DNA of 64,000 bases, taken from assembly GCA_963837515.1 (NCBI GenBank), contig CAWINT010000014.1, positions 62,001 to 126,000 on the forward strand. The letters are read 5' to 3'. The position numbers and the translations under genes are program-made. Source of the DNA: RYN-230 sp963837515. GTDB taxonomy: Bacteria > Actinomycetota > Actinomycetes > Streptosporangiales > Streptosporangiaceae. The notes under the pieces are model-generated. The model saw nothing but the letters and a program-made list of their open reading frames with translations, was not told the DNA's origin and ran no database searches. Positions 8,263-16,182 of the stretch are shown one piece after another (position 1 is the first letter of the stretch; the number at the start of each line of letters is the position of its first letter).

Positions 8263-8303
8263 AGCGGGCAGGCGTGCCGCAGGAGGATCGGAGGTGAGGC
8301 CGG

Positions 8304-9293
8304 GTGCTGGCTGATCGCTACGGGCGGGTGGCGACGGACCTCCGGATCTCGCTGACCGACCGGTGCAACCTGCGCTGCGCCTACTGCATGCCCCCCGAGG
8401 GCCTGGAGTGGCTGCCCAGCCCCGATCTGCTCACCGACGAAGAGGTCGTGCGGCTGGCCCGGATCGGCGTGCAGCAGCTGGGCATCACCGAGATCCGCTA
8501 CACCGGCGGCGAGCCGCTGCTGCGCCGTGGCCTGGCTGGCATCGTCGCCCGGACCGCCCAGCTGCGGCCCCGGCCGGAGATCTCGGTAACCACCAACGGC
8601 ATCGGCCTGGCCCGGCTGGCCGGGCCGCTGCGGGGGGCCGGGCTCGACCGGGTCAACGTCTCGCTGGACACGCTGCGCCCCGAGACATTCCGCCGGCTGG
8701 CCCGGCGGGACCGGCTCGGCGACGTGCTGGACGGGCTGGCCGCGGCGGCCGCCGCCGGGATGCGCCCGGTCAAGGTCAACGCGGTGCTGATGCGCGGGCT
8801 GAACGACGATGAGGCGCCGGCCCTGCTCCGCTACTGCCTGGAGCACGGCTACCAGCTGCGGTTCATCGAGCAGATGCCGCTGGACGCGCAGCACGGCTGG
8901 CGGCGGGAGAACATGGTGACCGCCGACGAGATCCTGGACTCCCTCTCCACCGAGTTCACCCTGGCCCCGGACGACCCGGCGGCGCGGGGCTCGGCGCCGG
9001 CCGAGACGTTCCTGGTGGACGGCGGCCCGGCCCGGGTCGGCGTGATCGGCTCGGTCACCCGCCCGTTCTGCGGCACCTGTGACCGGGTCCGGCTGACCGC
9101 CGACGGCCAGCTGCGCAACTGCCTGTTCGCCCGGGACGAGAGCAATCTGCGCGACCCCATCCGGGCCGGGGCCAGTGACGACGAGCTGGCCGCCCGCTGG
9201 CGCCGCGCGGTGGCGGCCAAGCTGCCCGGGCACGGCATCAACGACCCGGGCTTCCTGCAGCCGGCCCGGCCGATGTCGGCGATCGGCGGCTGA
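8304..9293 (+). CDS. moaA: GTP 3',8-cyclase MoaA (molybdenum cofactor step 1)
   Basis: 329 aa radical-SAM enzyme that converts GTP to 3',8-cyclo-GTP, the first step of molybdopterin synthesis. The N-terminal SAM cluster is CNLRCAYC at residues 21-28 (CX3CX2C), followed by TGGEPLLR. The C-terminal second 4Fe-4S site is CGTCDRVRLTADGQLRNC. The protein ends in Gly-Gly, the catalytically required MoaA tail. GTG 8304 has GGAGG about 9 nt upstream. mobA follows after 9 nt, giving a moaA-mobA-DUF6457 operon. Confidence 0.95.
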   Translation: MLADRYGRVATDLRISLTDRCNLRCAYCMPPEGLEWLPSPDLLTDEEVVRLARIGVQQLGITEIRYTGGEPLLRRGLAGIVARTAQLRPRPEISVTTNGIGLARLAGPLRGAGLDRVNVSLDTLRPETFRRLARRDRLGDVLDGLAAAAAAGMRPVKVNAVLMRGLNDDEAPALLRYCLEHGYQLRFIEQMPLDAQHGWRRENMVTADEILDSLSTEFTLAPDDPAARGSAPAETFLVDGGPARVGVIGSVTRPFCGTCDRVRLTADGQLRNCLFARDESNLRDPIRAGASDDELAARWRRAVAAKLPGHGINDPGFLQPARPMSAIGG

Positions 9294-9302
9294 GCACCGG
9301 CC

Positions 9303-9893
9303 ATGGACGGGGCGTTCGACGCGCTCATTCTCGCGGGCGGGCGGTCGGCGCGGATGGGTGCGGACAAGCCCGGCCTGCTGGTGGGTGGCCGCCCCATGCT
9401 CGGCTCGGTCCTCGCCGCGGCCCGGGCGGCCGGGGCGGCGCAGCTCATCGTGGTGGGCCCGGCCCGACCGGGTGCTGCGGCCCAGGCACGGCAGGTGCAG
9501 GAGGAGCCGCCCGGCGCAGGGCCGGTCCCGGCGCTGTGCCGTGGGCTGGCCGAGGTCACCGCCCCGGCGGTCGTGGTGCTCGCCGCCGACCTGCCGTTTC
9601 TCCGGGCCGGGCCGCTGCGGGCGCTGCTGCGCGCGCAGCCCGGCGCCGCGGGCGCGGTGCTGCTGGACGAGGGGGACCGGCCGCAGTGGCTGGCCGGCTG
9701 CTGGGACACCGCGGTGCTGCGCCGGGCGGCGGGCGGTTACCAGGGCAGCTCGCTGCGCGGGCTGTTCGGGCCGCTCGGCCCGGTGCCAGTCCGGCTGCCC
9801 CCGGGGGCGCCCGGCCCGCCGCCGTGGCTGGACTGTGACACGCCGGGCGACCTGAGCCGGGCCCGGGCCTGGAGCGAGGAGGCAGCGCGGTGA
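9303..9893 (+). CDS. mobA: Molybdenum cofactor guanylyltransferase
   Basis: 196 aa nucleotidyltransferase that attaches GMP to molybdopterin to give the guanine dinucleotide form (MGD) used by DMSO-reductase-family enzymes such as formate dehydrogenase and nitrate reductase. Diagnostic N-terminus: LILAGGRSARMGADKPGLLVGG (GTP-binding loop; quoted in part), then LAADLPFL as the metal-binding Asp motif. Pairing of moaA and mobA close to selAB suggests support for a Sec-containing MGD enzyme. The stop overlaps the next gene's GTG. Confidence 0.9.
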   Translation: MDGAFDALILAGGRSARMGADKPGLLVGGRPMLGSVLAAARAAGAAQLIVVGPARPGAAAQARQVQEEPPGAGPVPALCRGLAEVTAPAVVVLAADLPFLRAGPLRALLRAQPGAAGAVLLDEGDRPQWLAGCWDTAVLRRAAGGYQGSSLRGLFGPLGPVPVRLPPGAPGPPPWLDCDTPGDLSRARAWSEEAAR

Positions 9894-10159
9894 ACACTTT
9901 GGACGCCTGGACCGAGGCGGTCTGCGCCGAACTGGGCCTGGACGCCGGCGCGGTGGATCCCAAGGCACTGCTGGACGTGGCCCGGGACGTGGCGCACGCG
10001 GTGGCCCGCCCGGCCGCACCGCTCACCGCCTACCTGCTGGGCCTGGCCGTGGGCCGGGGCATCCCGGCTGCGGAGGCAGCCGCCCGGGTCGGGCAGCTGG
10101 CCGCGTCCTGGGACGCCGGGCGCGGATCTATAGATACGGCTGATAGGCCGGCCAGATAA
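9890..10159 (+). CDS. DUF6457 small protein linked to mobA
   Basis: 89 aa, starting at a GTG that overlaps the mobA stop (GTGA), so translation is probably coupled. The sequence (DAWTEAVCAELGLDA, then LLDVARDVAHAVARPAAPLTAYLLG) matches the family commonly found directly after mobA in actinomycetes and often annotated as a molybdopterin-guanine dinucleotide biosynthesis protein. It is helical and soluble with no catalytic motif. A MobA-associated role is inferred from linkage only. Confidence 0.75.
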   Translation: MNTLDAWTEAVCAELGLDAGAVDPKALLDVARDVAHAVARPAAPLTAYLLGLAVGRGIPAAEAAARVGQLAASWDAGRGSIDTADRPAR

Positions 10160-10163
10160 CTGG

Positions 10164-10177
10164 CATTGGCGCCAATG
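10164..10177. promoter_or_regulatory. 14-bp perfect palindrome upstream of the cupin gene
   Basis: CATTGGC directly joined to GCCAATG, about 50 nt before the dioxygenase ATG and just after the DUF6457 stop. The core TTGGCGCCAA is a typical size for a dimeric repressor site. A TAGCGT box (10191-10196) lies immediately downstream. I cannot name the regulator. Confidence 0.45.
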
Positions 10178-10226
10178 GGTGAGGGCTGCGTAGCGTGGCG
10201 GCAGCACCTTGCTGAGGAGACGCCCG

Positions 10227-10784
10227 ATGCCCGCTGCCACCCCGCCCAGCCGCTGCCCCGCGGAGCTCACCGCCGCCATCCGGGAGGCGGTCGGGCAGCA
10301 TGGTGACTGGGCGCAGACGGCCGGCCAGGTGGCCGCCGCACTGCGCAGGCGGCTGCCCGGCCCGGACGTCCTCACCCCGGCGCAGCGCGGCGGCGACCCG
10401 GCCGGCTACCGCTCCCACCTGCTGCACGCCGAGCCCGACGGGTCATTCTCGGTGGTCGGGGTGGTCTGGCGGCCCGGCCAGGTGACGCCCATCCACGACC
10501 ACGTCGCCTGGTGCGTGGCCGCGGTGCTGCAGGGCACCGAGCACGAGGAGCGGTTCGCGCTCGCCCCCGGCGGCGGCGCGCTGGAACCCGCCGGCACGGC
10601 GGCCAACGGGCCGGGCGAGGTGACCGGCTTCGCGCCCCCGGGCGACATCCACCGGGTCCGCGCGCGCGGCGGCGTCACCGTCGCGCTGCACGTCTACGGG
10701 GCCGACATCGCCCGGCTCGGCTCCAGCGTGCGCCGGGTGTACCAGCTGCCGGTGCGTTCCCCGGCCGGGCTCATCACCGGCTGA
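10227..10784 (+). CDS. Cysteine dioxygenase-type cupin (thiol dioxygenase)
   Basis: 185 aa, ATG 10227 with GAGGAG 7 nt upstream. Cupin fold with the iron triad visible: the PIHDHVAWCVAAVLQG motif supplies two His and DIHRVRARGG the third. This is the pattern of bacterial type I cysteine dioxygenases and the related 3-mercaptopropionate dioxygenases, which oxidise a thiol to a sulfinate with O2. The exact substrate is not decided by sequence. A palindrome upstream suggests dedicated regulation, perhaps by sulfur status. Confidence 0.8.
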   Translation: MPAATPPSRCPAELTAAIREAVGQHGDWAQTAGQVAAALRRRLPGPDVLTPAQRGGDPAGYRSHLLHAEPDGSFSVVGVVWRPGQVTPIHDHVAWCVAAVLQGTEHEERFALAPGGGALEPAGTAANGPGEVTGFAPPGDIHRVRARGGVTVALHVYGADIARLGSSVRRVYQLPVRSPAGLITG

Positions 10785-10794
10785 CCGGCCGCTT

Positions 10795-10878
10795 CCCGCC
10801 TGCTGCTGGTCGTCCGCCGCCCGGCGGTCATCCCGCCTGCTGCTGGTCGTCCGCCGCCCGGCGGTCATCCCGCCTGCT
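10795..10878. repeat. 37-bp tandem direct repeat, 2.3 copies
   Basis: Unit starts at 10795 and 10832 with identical 37-bp sequence, and a third copy breaks off after about 10 bp at 10869. Each unit contains a small CCGCC/GGCGG dyad. The array fills the gap between the dioxygenase stop and the padR promoter region. Confidence 0.85.
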
Positions 10879-10887
10879 CTTCGGAGT

Positions 10888-10915
10888 TGCATCTTCGATG
10901 CATACCGATATATCG
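10888..10915. promoter_or_regulatory. Paired dyads upstream of padR: probable PadR operator
   Basis: TGCAT-CTTCG-ATGCA (10888-10902) is followed by the perfect palindrome CGATATATCG (10906-10915), about 80 nt before the padR ATG. AT-rich CGATATATCG-type palindromes are typical of PadR autoregulatory operators in actinomycetes. Confidence 0.55.
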
Positions 10916-10994
10916 TTGAGCTAACGGGTAAGGCGTAAAGGTTCCTGGTTAGCTCCGGGACCGCCTTCGGATCACAGCAACGAGGAGCACGACC

Positions 10995-11678
10995 ATGCGA
11001 CACAGTCATGGCGAAGCCTGGGGTGGCCCGGGCGAAGACGAGGAAGAGTGGGGGCACCGGCACGGCGGGCCGCGCGGCCGGGGACGGGGCCGCGGCCCCG
11101 GCGGACGTGGCGGCTGGCCCGGCTTCGGCCCCGGGCCTGGATTCACCGACTTCGGGCCGTGGTTCGGCGGGCCGCGGATGCGCGGGCCGCGCGTCAAGCG
11201 CGGTGACGTCCGGGCGGCGGCGCTGGCGCTGCTGGCCGAGGGACCGCGCAACGGCTACCAGATCATCCAGGAGATCGGCGAGCGCAGCGGCGGCCTGTGG
11301 CGGCCCAGCCCGGGCTCGGTGTACCCGGCCCTGCAGCAGCTGGAGGACGAGGGCCTGATCGCGGCCACGACGGGAGAGGGCGGTCGGCGCGCCTATGAGC
11401 TCACCGAGTCCGGCCGGGAGTACGCGGCCGCGCACCCCGACGAGCTCCAGGCCCCGTGGGACGTGGTCGCCCAGTCCGTCGGGGACGACGCGCTGGAGAT
11501 GCGCCGGCTGTTCGGCAGCGTTGCCATGGCCGCCGTCCAGGTGGTCCGGGTCGGCAACGGCGCCCAGGTGGCGCAGGCGCAGCAGATCCTCACCGACGCG
11601 CGCCGCAAGCTGTACCAGCTGCTGGCCGCGGACGACGAGGACCAGACGGCCGGCGAGCAGGACGGGCAGGACGATTAG
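10995..11678 (+). CDS. PadR-family regulator with His/Gly/Arg-rich N-terminal extension
   Basis: 227 aa. Residues about 1-70 are low complexity, rich in His, Gly, Arg and acidic residues, and could bind metal or nucleic acid. Residues about 73-145 form the PadR winged helix (VRAAALALLAEGPRNGYQIIQEI, RPSPGSVYPALQQLEDEGLI; quoted in parts). The C-terminal helix then provides dimerisation. The gene precedes a DrrA/DrrB exporter by 87 nt on the same strand; PadR proteins frequently repress such exporters and respond directly to the exported drug. GAGGAG lies just before ATG 10995. Confidence 0.9.
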   Translation: MRHSHGEAWGGPGEDEEEWGHRHGGPRGRGRGRGPGGRGGWPGFGPGPGFTDFGPWFGGPRMRGPRVKRGDVRAAALALLAEGPRNGYQIIQEIGERSGGLWRPSPGSVYPALQQLEDEGLIAATTGEGGRRAYELTESGREYAAAHPDELQAPWDVVAQSVGDDALEMRRLFGSVAMAAVQVVRVGNGAQVAQAQQILTDARRKLYQLLAADDEDQTAGEQDGQDD

Positions 11679-11765
11679 CGAGCACAACGGCCGGGCCGGG
11701 CCTGGCCGCGATGTCCCGGCCCGGGTTCGCGGCTAGGCTCGGACCGACTGAGTGGGAGGCGCACA

Positions 11766-12830
11766 TTGGCTGCACAAACTCCGCCTGGTGCAGACGGCCG
11801 GGCCGCCGCGGGGGCGGCCCTGGCCGAGGCGGCCGCCCCGGCCGGCCCACGGCCCCCGGCCGTGGAGGTCTCCGGGCTGGTCAAGCGGTACGGGGAACTC
11901 GAGGCGGTGCGCGGCATCGACTTCGAGGTGGCCCGCGGGGAGACGTTCGGCTTCCTGGGCCCGAACGGGGCGGGCAAGTCCACCACCATCAAGATCCTCT
12001 GCACGCTGGCCCGGCCGACCGCGGGCCGGGCCCGGGTGGCCGGGCACGACGTGGTGACCGACCGGGACGCGGTCCGGCGCAACATCGGCCTGGTCTTCCA
12101 GGACACCACGCTGGACAATTACCTGACGGCCGCGCAGAACCTGCGCTTCCACGCCGAGCTGTACGCCGTGCCGTCCCAGGCGGTGGACGCGCGGATGCGC
12201 CAGGTGCTCGACATGGTCGGGCTGTGGGACCGGCGGGACAGCCTGGTGCAAACCTATTCGGGGGGGATGCAGCGGCGGCTGGAGATCGCCCGTGGCCTGC
12301 TGCACGCGCCGCGGGTGCTGTTTCTGGACGAGCCCACGGTTGGCCTGGACCCGCAGACCCGCTCGTCGATCTGGGAGTACATCAACGAGCTCAAGGGCCG
12401 GGAGGACATCACCATCTTCCTCACCACGCACTACATGGACGAGGCCGAGAACTGCGACCGGATCGCGATCATCGATCATGGCGAGATCGTGGCGATCGAC
12501 ACGCCGGAGGCGCTCAAGGCCAGCGTGGGCAAGGACCGGGTGCAGATCCAGACCGCCGACGACCAGGCCGCCATCAGCGAGCTGGCCGGCCTGTTCGGCC
12601 TCGAGGCGGCGGTACACGAGGGCGCGGTGACGTTCGCGGTGGAGTCGGGGGAGCAGTTCGTCCCCCGGCTGTTCGCCCAGCTGTCCGTGCCGATCCGCGC
12701 GGTCAGCGTGTCCCGGCCGTCGCTGGACGACGTCTTCATGTCCTACACCGGCACCACCATCCGGGACGCCGAGGCCTCGGCCACCGACCACATGCGGATG
12801 ATGGCGGCCCGATTCCGCGGGAGGCGATGA
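11766..12830 (+). CDS. DrrA-type ABC exporter ATP-binding protein
   Basis: 354 aa from TTG 11766, with GGGAGG 6 nt upstream. ATPase of a daunorubicin-resistance-type exporter. Walker A GPNGAGKST, Q-loop VFQDTTLDNYLT, signature YSGGMQRRLEIARG, Walker B VLFLDEPTVGLD, and switch His in TTHYMDEAE are all intact. The roughly 35-residue N-terminal Ala/Pro-rich stretch precedes the first beta strand. The C-terminal DrrA-like domain ends with SRPSLDDVFMSYTG. It ends at the start of the permease gene and is under likely control of the upstream PadR. Confidence 0.9.
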   Translation: MAAQTPPGADGRAAAGAALAEAAAPAGPRPPAVEVSGLVKRYGELEAVRGIDFEVARGETFGFLGPNGAGKSTTIKILCTLARPTAGRARVAGHDVVTDRDAVRRNIGLVFQDTTLDNYLTAAQNLRFHAELYAVPSQAVDARMRQVLDMVGLWDRRDSLVQTYSGGMQRRLEIARGLLHAPRVLFLDEPTVGLDPQTRSSIWEYINELKGREDITIFLTTHYMDEAENCDRIAIIDHGEIVAIDTPEALKASVGKDRVQIQTADDQAAISELAGLFGLEAAVHEGAVTFAVESGEQFVPRLFAQLSVPIRAVSVSRPSLDDVFMSYTGTTIRDAEASATDHMRMMAARFRGRR

Positions 12831-12832
12831 GC

Positions 12833-13738
12833 ATGGCAACCCAGACGGCCCAGCCCGCCGAGCGCACCGCCGGCGCCGGCGCGCTCGCCACCCAGATCCG
12901 GGTGGCGGTGCCGGACCGCAGCCTGCGGTCCGACCTGCGCGCAGTGGGCATCGTGTGGCGCCGCGAGATGATCCGGTTCCGCCGGGACCGGCTGCGCGCC
13001 ATCACCTCGCTCATCCAGCCGCTGCTGTTCCTGCTCATCCTGGGCACGGGCCTGTCCTCGCTGGCTGGCCGCAGCCTGCCGTCCGGGGTGGACTTCAAGA
13101 CCTTCATCTACCCCGGCGTGCTGGCCATGTCCGTCCTGTTCACCGCCGTCTTCTCGGCCGGGTCCATTGTCTGGGACCGGGAATTCGGCTTCCTGCGGGA
13201 GATGCTGGTCGCCCCGGTCAGCCGGGCCGCCATCGTGACCGGCAAGACGCTGGGCGGCGCCACCATCGCCACCTTGCAGAGCGTCGTGATCCTGGCGTTG
13301 GCCGGGATCGCGCACGTGCCCTACGACCCGGTGCTGTTCGCGATCCTGATCGGCGAACTGCTGCTGCTGTCCTTCACGATCACCGCGTTCGGGGTGATGA
13401 TGGCGGCCCGGATCACCCAGTTCCAGGCGTTCATGGCGCTCACCCAGATGCTGGTCATGCCGCTGTTCTTCCTGTCCGGCGCGCTGTACCCGCTGAACGG
13501 GCTGCCCGCCTGGCTGTCCGTGCTGACCCGGATCGACCCGCTGACCTACGTGGTCGGCCCGATGCGGCACGCGGTGTTCACCCGGCTGAACCTCAGCCCG
13601 CTGGTCGAACAGCATCTGTCACCCACCATCACCTGGCTGGGGTGGCCGGTGCCGATCTGGCTGTCGCTGGCCATCGTGGCGGCCATGGGCCTGGGCATGC
13701 TGGGCGTGGCCATCGCCGAATTCAGCAAGACCGAGTAG
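12833..13738 (+). CDS. DrrB-type ABC-2 exporter permease
   Basis: 301 aa. Two starts are possible. ATG 12827 overlaps the ATPase stop but leaves only 2 nt to GGGAGG; ATG 12833 has 8 nt and is preferred. Six hydrophobic segments follow a cytoplasmic N-terminus containing the WRREMIRFRRDRLRAI amphipathic stretch. The ABC-2 motif REFGFLREMLVAPVSRAAIVTGKTLGG (quoted in part) and PLFFLSGALYPL are typical of DrrB. It partners with the preceding ATPase to export a hydrophobic drug or lipid; substrate unknown. Confidence 0.9.
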   Translation: MATQTAQPAERTAGAGALATQIRVAVPDRSLRSDLRAVGIVWRREMIRFRRDRLRAITSLIQPLLFLLILGTGLSSLAGRSLPSGVDFKTFIYPGVLAMSVLFTAVFSAGSIVWDREFGFLREMLVAPVSRAAIVTGKTLGGATIATLQSVVILALAGIAHVPYDPVLFAILIGELLLLSFTITAFGVMMAARITQFQAFMALTQMLVMPLFFLSGALYPLNGLPAWLSVLTRIDPLTYVVGPMRHAVFTRLNLSPLVEQHLSPTITWLGWPVPIWLSLAIVAAMGLGMLGVAIAEFSKTE

Positions 13739-13759
13739 CCCGGCCGGCCCGCCCCCGGC

Positions 13760-13790
13760 GGCCCCCGGCGGTTTCCGGCCGCCGGGGGCC
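13760..13790. terminator. Bidirectional hairpin between convergent transporter genes
   Basis: Perfect 12-bp stem (13760-13771 with 13779-13790) and a 7-nt loop. It lies between drrB-like (plus) and the next permease (minus). No U-tract, as is common in high-GC actinomycetes. Confidence 0.6.
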
Positions 13791-13798
13791 GCCGCCGG

Positions 13799-14578
13799 TC
13801 AGGCATCCCGCCGCCGGAGCGCCAGGCCGCCGGCCAGCAGCGCCGCCGCCGCCCAGGCGGCCAGCACGCCCAGGCCGGGCCACGGGCCGATGGGCAGGGC
13901 GCGCAGCCCGGTGGTGGCCTGGATCTCCAGCCCGGCGGTCATCGGCCCCAGCTGCTCCAGATGACGCTGCCAGTGCTGGCTGAACACCACTGCGGCCACG
14001 ACCGGGAACAGGTACAGCAGCCCGAGCACGAGGCCGATGGCCGCGGCGGTGTCCCGCACGGCGGCCGCGGTGCCGAGGGCCAGCAGGCCGATGAGGGCGA
14101 GGTAGAGGGCCGATCCGGCGGCGGCCCGCAGCACCGGCCCGTCGGCCAGCGACAGCGCCGGGAAGCCGCGGGCCGCGGTGAAGCCGTGGCCGGGCAGGAT
14201 GAGCCGCCCGGCCAGCAGCGAGCCCGCCACGCCGAGGCTGCCGGCCGCCAGCACAAGCCCGGTGACCAGGATGGCCTTGGCCGCCAGCACCGTGACCCGC
14301 CGGGGCGTGGCGGCGAGCGTCACCCGGATCAGGCCCGTGCTGTACTCGCCGCTGATCAGGATCACGGCCACGATGGCGACGGGTGCCTGGCCGAGCTGGA
14401 CCCCGGTCAGGGTGAGCTTGACGGCGTCCACCCGGCACGCGGTGCCGGCCGGGCAGCGGGTCACGGCCACGATCAGTGCGCTCAGCGCCACGGTCACGGC
14501 CGCGGTGGCCAGCAGCAGCCCGGCCGGGCCGGGAACGGTGCGCAGCTTGGTCCACTCCGCGTGCAGCGCCGCCTTCAT
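13799..14578 (-). CDS. ABC-2 permease, 259 aa, module A
   Basis: The ATG at 14578 overlaps the stop of the 516-aa permease gene by 4 nt (ATGA), so the two are translationally coupled. The protein begins MKAALHAEWTKLRT, a helix typical of ABC-2 subunits, and has about six membrane segments with the ISGEYSTGLIRVTLAATPRR cytoplasmic loop. It is clearly paralogous to the gene at 19042-19821, which has the same length and near-identical motifs (GPMTAGLEIQ, ALPIGPWPGLGVLAAWAAAA). It probably forms a heterodimeric exporter with the 516-aa permease and the ATPase at 16183. Substrate unknown. Confidence 0.85.
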   Translation of the reverse strand: MKAALHAEWTKLRTVPGPAGLLLATAAVTVALSALIVAVTRCPAGTACRVDAVKLTLTGVQLGQAPVAIVAVILISGEYSTGLIRVTLAATPRRVTVLAAKAILVTGLVLAAGSLGVAGSLLAGRLILPGHGFTAARGFPALSLADGPVLRAAAGSALYLALIGLLALGTAAAVRDTAAAIGLVLGLLYLFPVVAAVVFSQHWQRHLEQLGPMTAGLEIQATTGLRALPIGPWPGLGVLAAWAAAALLAGGLALRRRDA

Positions 14579-16125
14579 GCATCCCGCCGGCGCAACACCA
14601 GGACGGCCAGGCCGAAGGCGAGCGCCGTCCAGCCGCAGAGCACGCCGAAACCCGCCCAGGGAGCGAGCGGGAAGTACCCGCTGGCGGGCGTGTACAGGGC
14701 CGTGACCTGTGGATACTGGGGGAGGCTCTGCTGGATGGCGAAAGCGGCGGCGGGCGTGACCCGCAGCACCGCCTCGGCCGCCCCGGCAGGCAGCACCGAG
14801 GCGGTCCCCAGGATGTAGGGCAGCACGAGGGCCACGGTGACCGCGGTGACCGCGACGGCACTGCGGCGCAGCAGGGAGCCGAGGGCCAGGGCCAGGACGG
14901 CGGCCACGGCCAGCAGTGCGGCGGTACCGGCCACCAGGCGCAGCTCGGTCCACCAGGTCACGTGGAACAGGTAGATGCCCTCGGACCGGGCCAGCCGGTT
15001 GCCGTAGCCGACGGCGATGACCGCGGCGGCCAGCCCGGCGGCGAAACTGACGGAGCCGATCACCAGTGCCTTGGCGGCCAGCACCTGTCCCCGCCGTGGG
15101 CTGGCGGCCAGCGTGGTGCGGATCAGGCCGCGGCGGTACTCGGTGGTAATGAACAGGGCCGCCACCACGGCCACCGCGATCAGCGCGGCGAACGCGCCGG
15201 CCAGGTGCTGCTCGATGGTCCCGGTGGGGCCGCCGGCGCCGCCGCCGGGGGCGTTCACGACCGGGGCGATGTCACCCGACCCGGTGACCGTGAAGGTCCG
15301 GCCGGCCCGGCGGGACCAGCCGGCCAGGGGGGCCTGCTGGGAGTCGATGGCCTGCCCGGCCCAGGACCGGCCCGGCGCCGTTCCGGTCAGGCTGACGTGA
15401 TCCAGGGTGACGGTGGCCTGGCTCGGGGTGTCCTGCGCGGACTGCCCGCCGAAGGACTGCCCCGTGATCGTGTGCGCGGGCGAGGCCGCGAACAGCCCGG
15501 CCTGCACTGTGGCGGGCAGCCCGGCCAGGTGCGCCGCGCCGACCCGCGCCCAGTGCGTGCCGTCGGCCGAGTCGTAGCCGGTGATCGTGTCGCCGGCCCG
15601 GGTCAGGCGTAGCCACTGCGGGGCTGCCGGTGACGGCAGGCCGCCGCGCCCCGCCACGTCCTGGGTGTAGTCGTACTGCATCCGCACGCCGTGGCGGCCG
15701 GTGACCAGCATCGCCGCGTAAGCCGATCCCGCCCGGGTGCTCCGCGTGATGATGATCCCGGCCTTGGACCAGGGCTGCAGGCCCGGGTAGGGCAGCGAGG
15801 GAACCCCGTTGACCGGCCCGCCGGCGCCGGCGCCCCCGTACCGGCCGGTGAACGAGGTCACCCGGACGGTGATGCTGCCGTCGCGGGTGAGCGGCCGGTG
15901 CACGAAGTAGAAACTGTCCTGCACCGCCTGGCCGCCCGGCCCGGTGGGCATGGGAACGAGGCAGGCCGCCCCGGTGTGCAGCGGGCCGCCCGGCCCGTGG
16001 CGGCAGGCGATGTGGGCGCTCCCGGCGGCGAGCAGCCCGAGCAGGTCCATGAGCACGGCGGCCACGAAGACGCCGATGACCCAGCCGCGGACCGTGCGGA
16101 ACTTGGTCCACTCGGCGTGCAGCAC
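14575..16125 (-). CDS. ABC-2 permease with lectin-like extracytoplasmic insert, module A
   Basis: 516 aa. TM1 lies at about residues 15-35; residues about 40-300 are extracytoplasmic; five further membrane segments follow, with the EYRRGLIRTTLAASPRR loop. The insert (DSFYFVHRPLTRDGSITVRVTSF, WSKAGIIITRS, SAYAAMLVTGRHGVRMQYDY, WLRLTRAGDTITGYDSADGTHW) resembles DUF1349/concanavalin-like beta-sandwich domains, suggesting binding of a cell-wall glycan or antibiotic. GTG 16125 has no Shine-Dalgarno. An ATG overlapping the ATPase stop (16186) leads into a frame one base off, whereas the paralogue uses that arrangement in frame. The true N-terminus is therefore uncertain. Confidence 0.8.
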   Translation of the reverse strand: MLHAEWTKFRTVRGWVIGVFVAAVLMDLLGLLAAGSAHIACRHGPGGPLHTGAACLVPMPTGPGGQAVQDSFYFVHRPLTRDGSITVRVTSFTGRYGGAGAGGPVNGVPSLPYPGLQPWSKAGIIITRSTRAGSAYAAMLVTGRHGVRMQYDYTQDVAGRGGLPSPAAPQWLRLTRAGDTITGYDSADGTHWARVGAAHLAGLPATVQAGLFAASPAHTITGQSFGGQSAQDTPSQATVTLDHVSLTGTAPGRSWAGQAIDSQQAPLAGWSRRAGRTFTVTGSGDIAPVVNAPGGGAGGPTGTIEQHLAGAFAALIAVAVVAALFITTEYRRGLIRTTLAASPRRGQVLAAKALVIGSVSFAAGLAAAVIAVGYGNRLARSEGIYLFHVTWWTELRLVAGTAALLAVAAVLALALGSLLRRSAVAVTAVTVALVLPYILGTASVLPAGAAEAVLRVTPAAAFAIQQSLPQYPQVTALYTPASGYFPLAPWAGFGVLCGWTALAFGLAVLVLRRRDA

Positions 16126-16182
16126 CCGCGTGAAGCCAGGCCTGGCCCGCGGCCGGGGCCCGCCGGGGCGGGGCCGTGGCGG

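Noticed and set aside
8004..8303. TPP or molybdenum-cofactor riboswitch in the 300-nt divergent region
   Set aside because: None of the conserved TPP core sequences (CUGAGA, GAACCUGAUC) nor a Moco aptamer pattern is visible; only one short hairpin.
6852..10019. Very long minus-strand open frame (over 1000 codons) spanning the oxidoreductase and opposite moaA/mobA
   Set aside because: Only the part below 7997 has family motifs; the rest is the low-complexity shadow of moaA and mobA, as expected in GC-rich DNA.
10795..10878. CRISPR array
   Set aside because: The 37-bp units are directly adjacent with no spacers and only 2.3 copies; no cas genes nearby.
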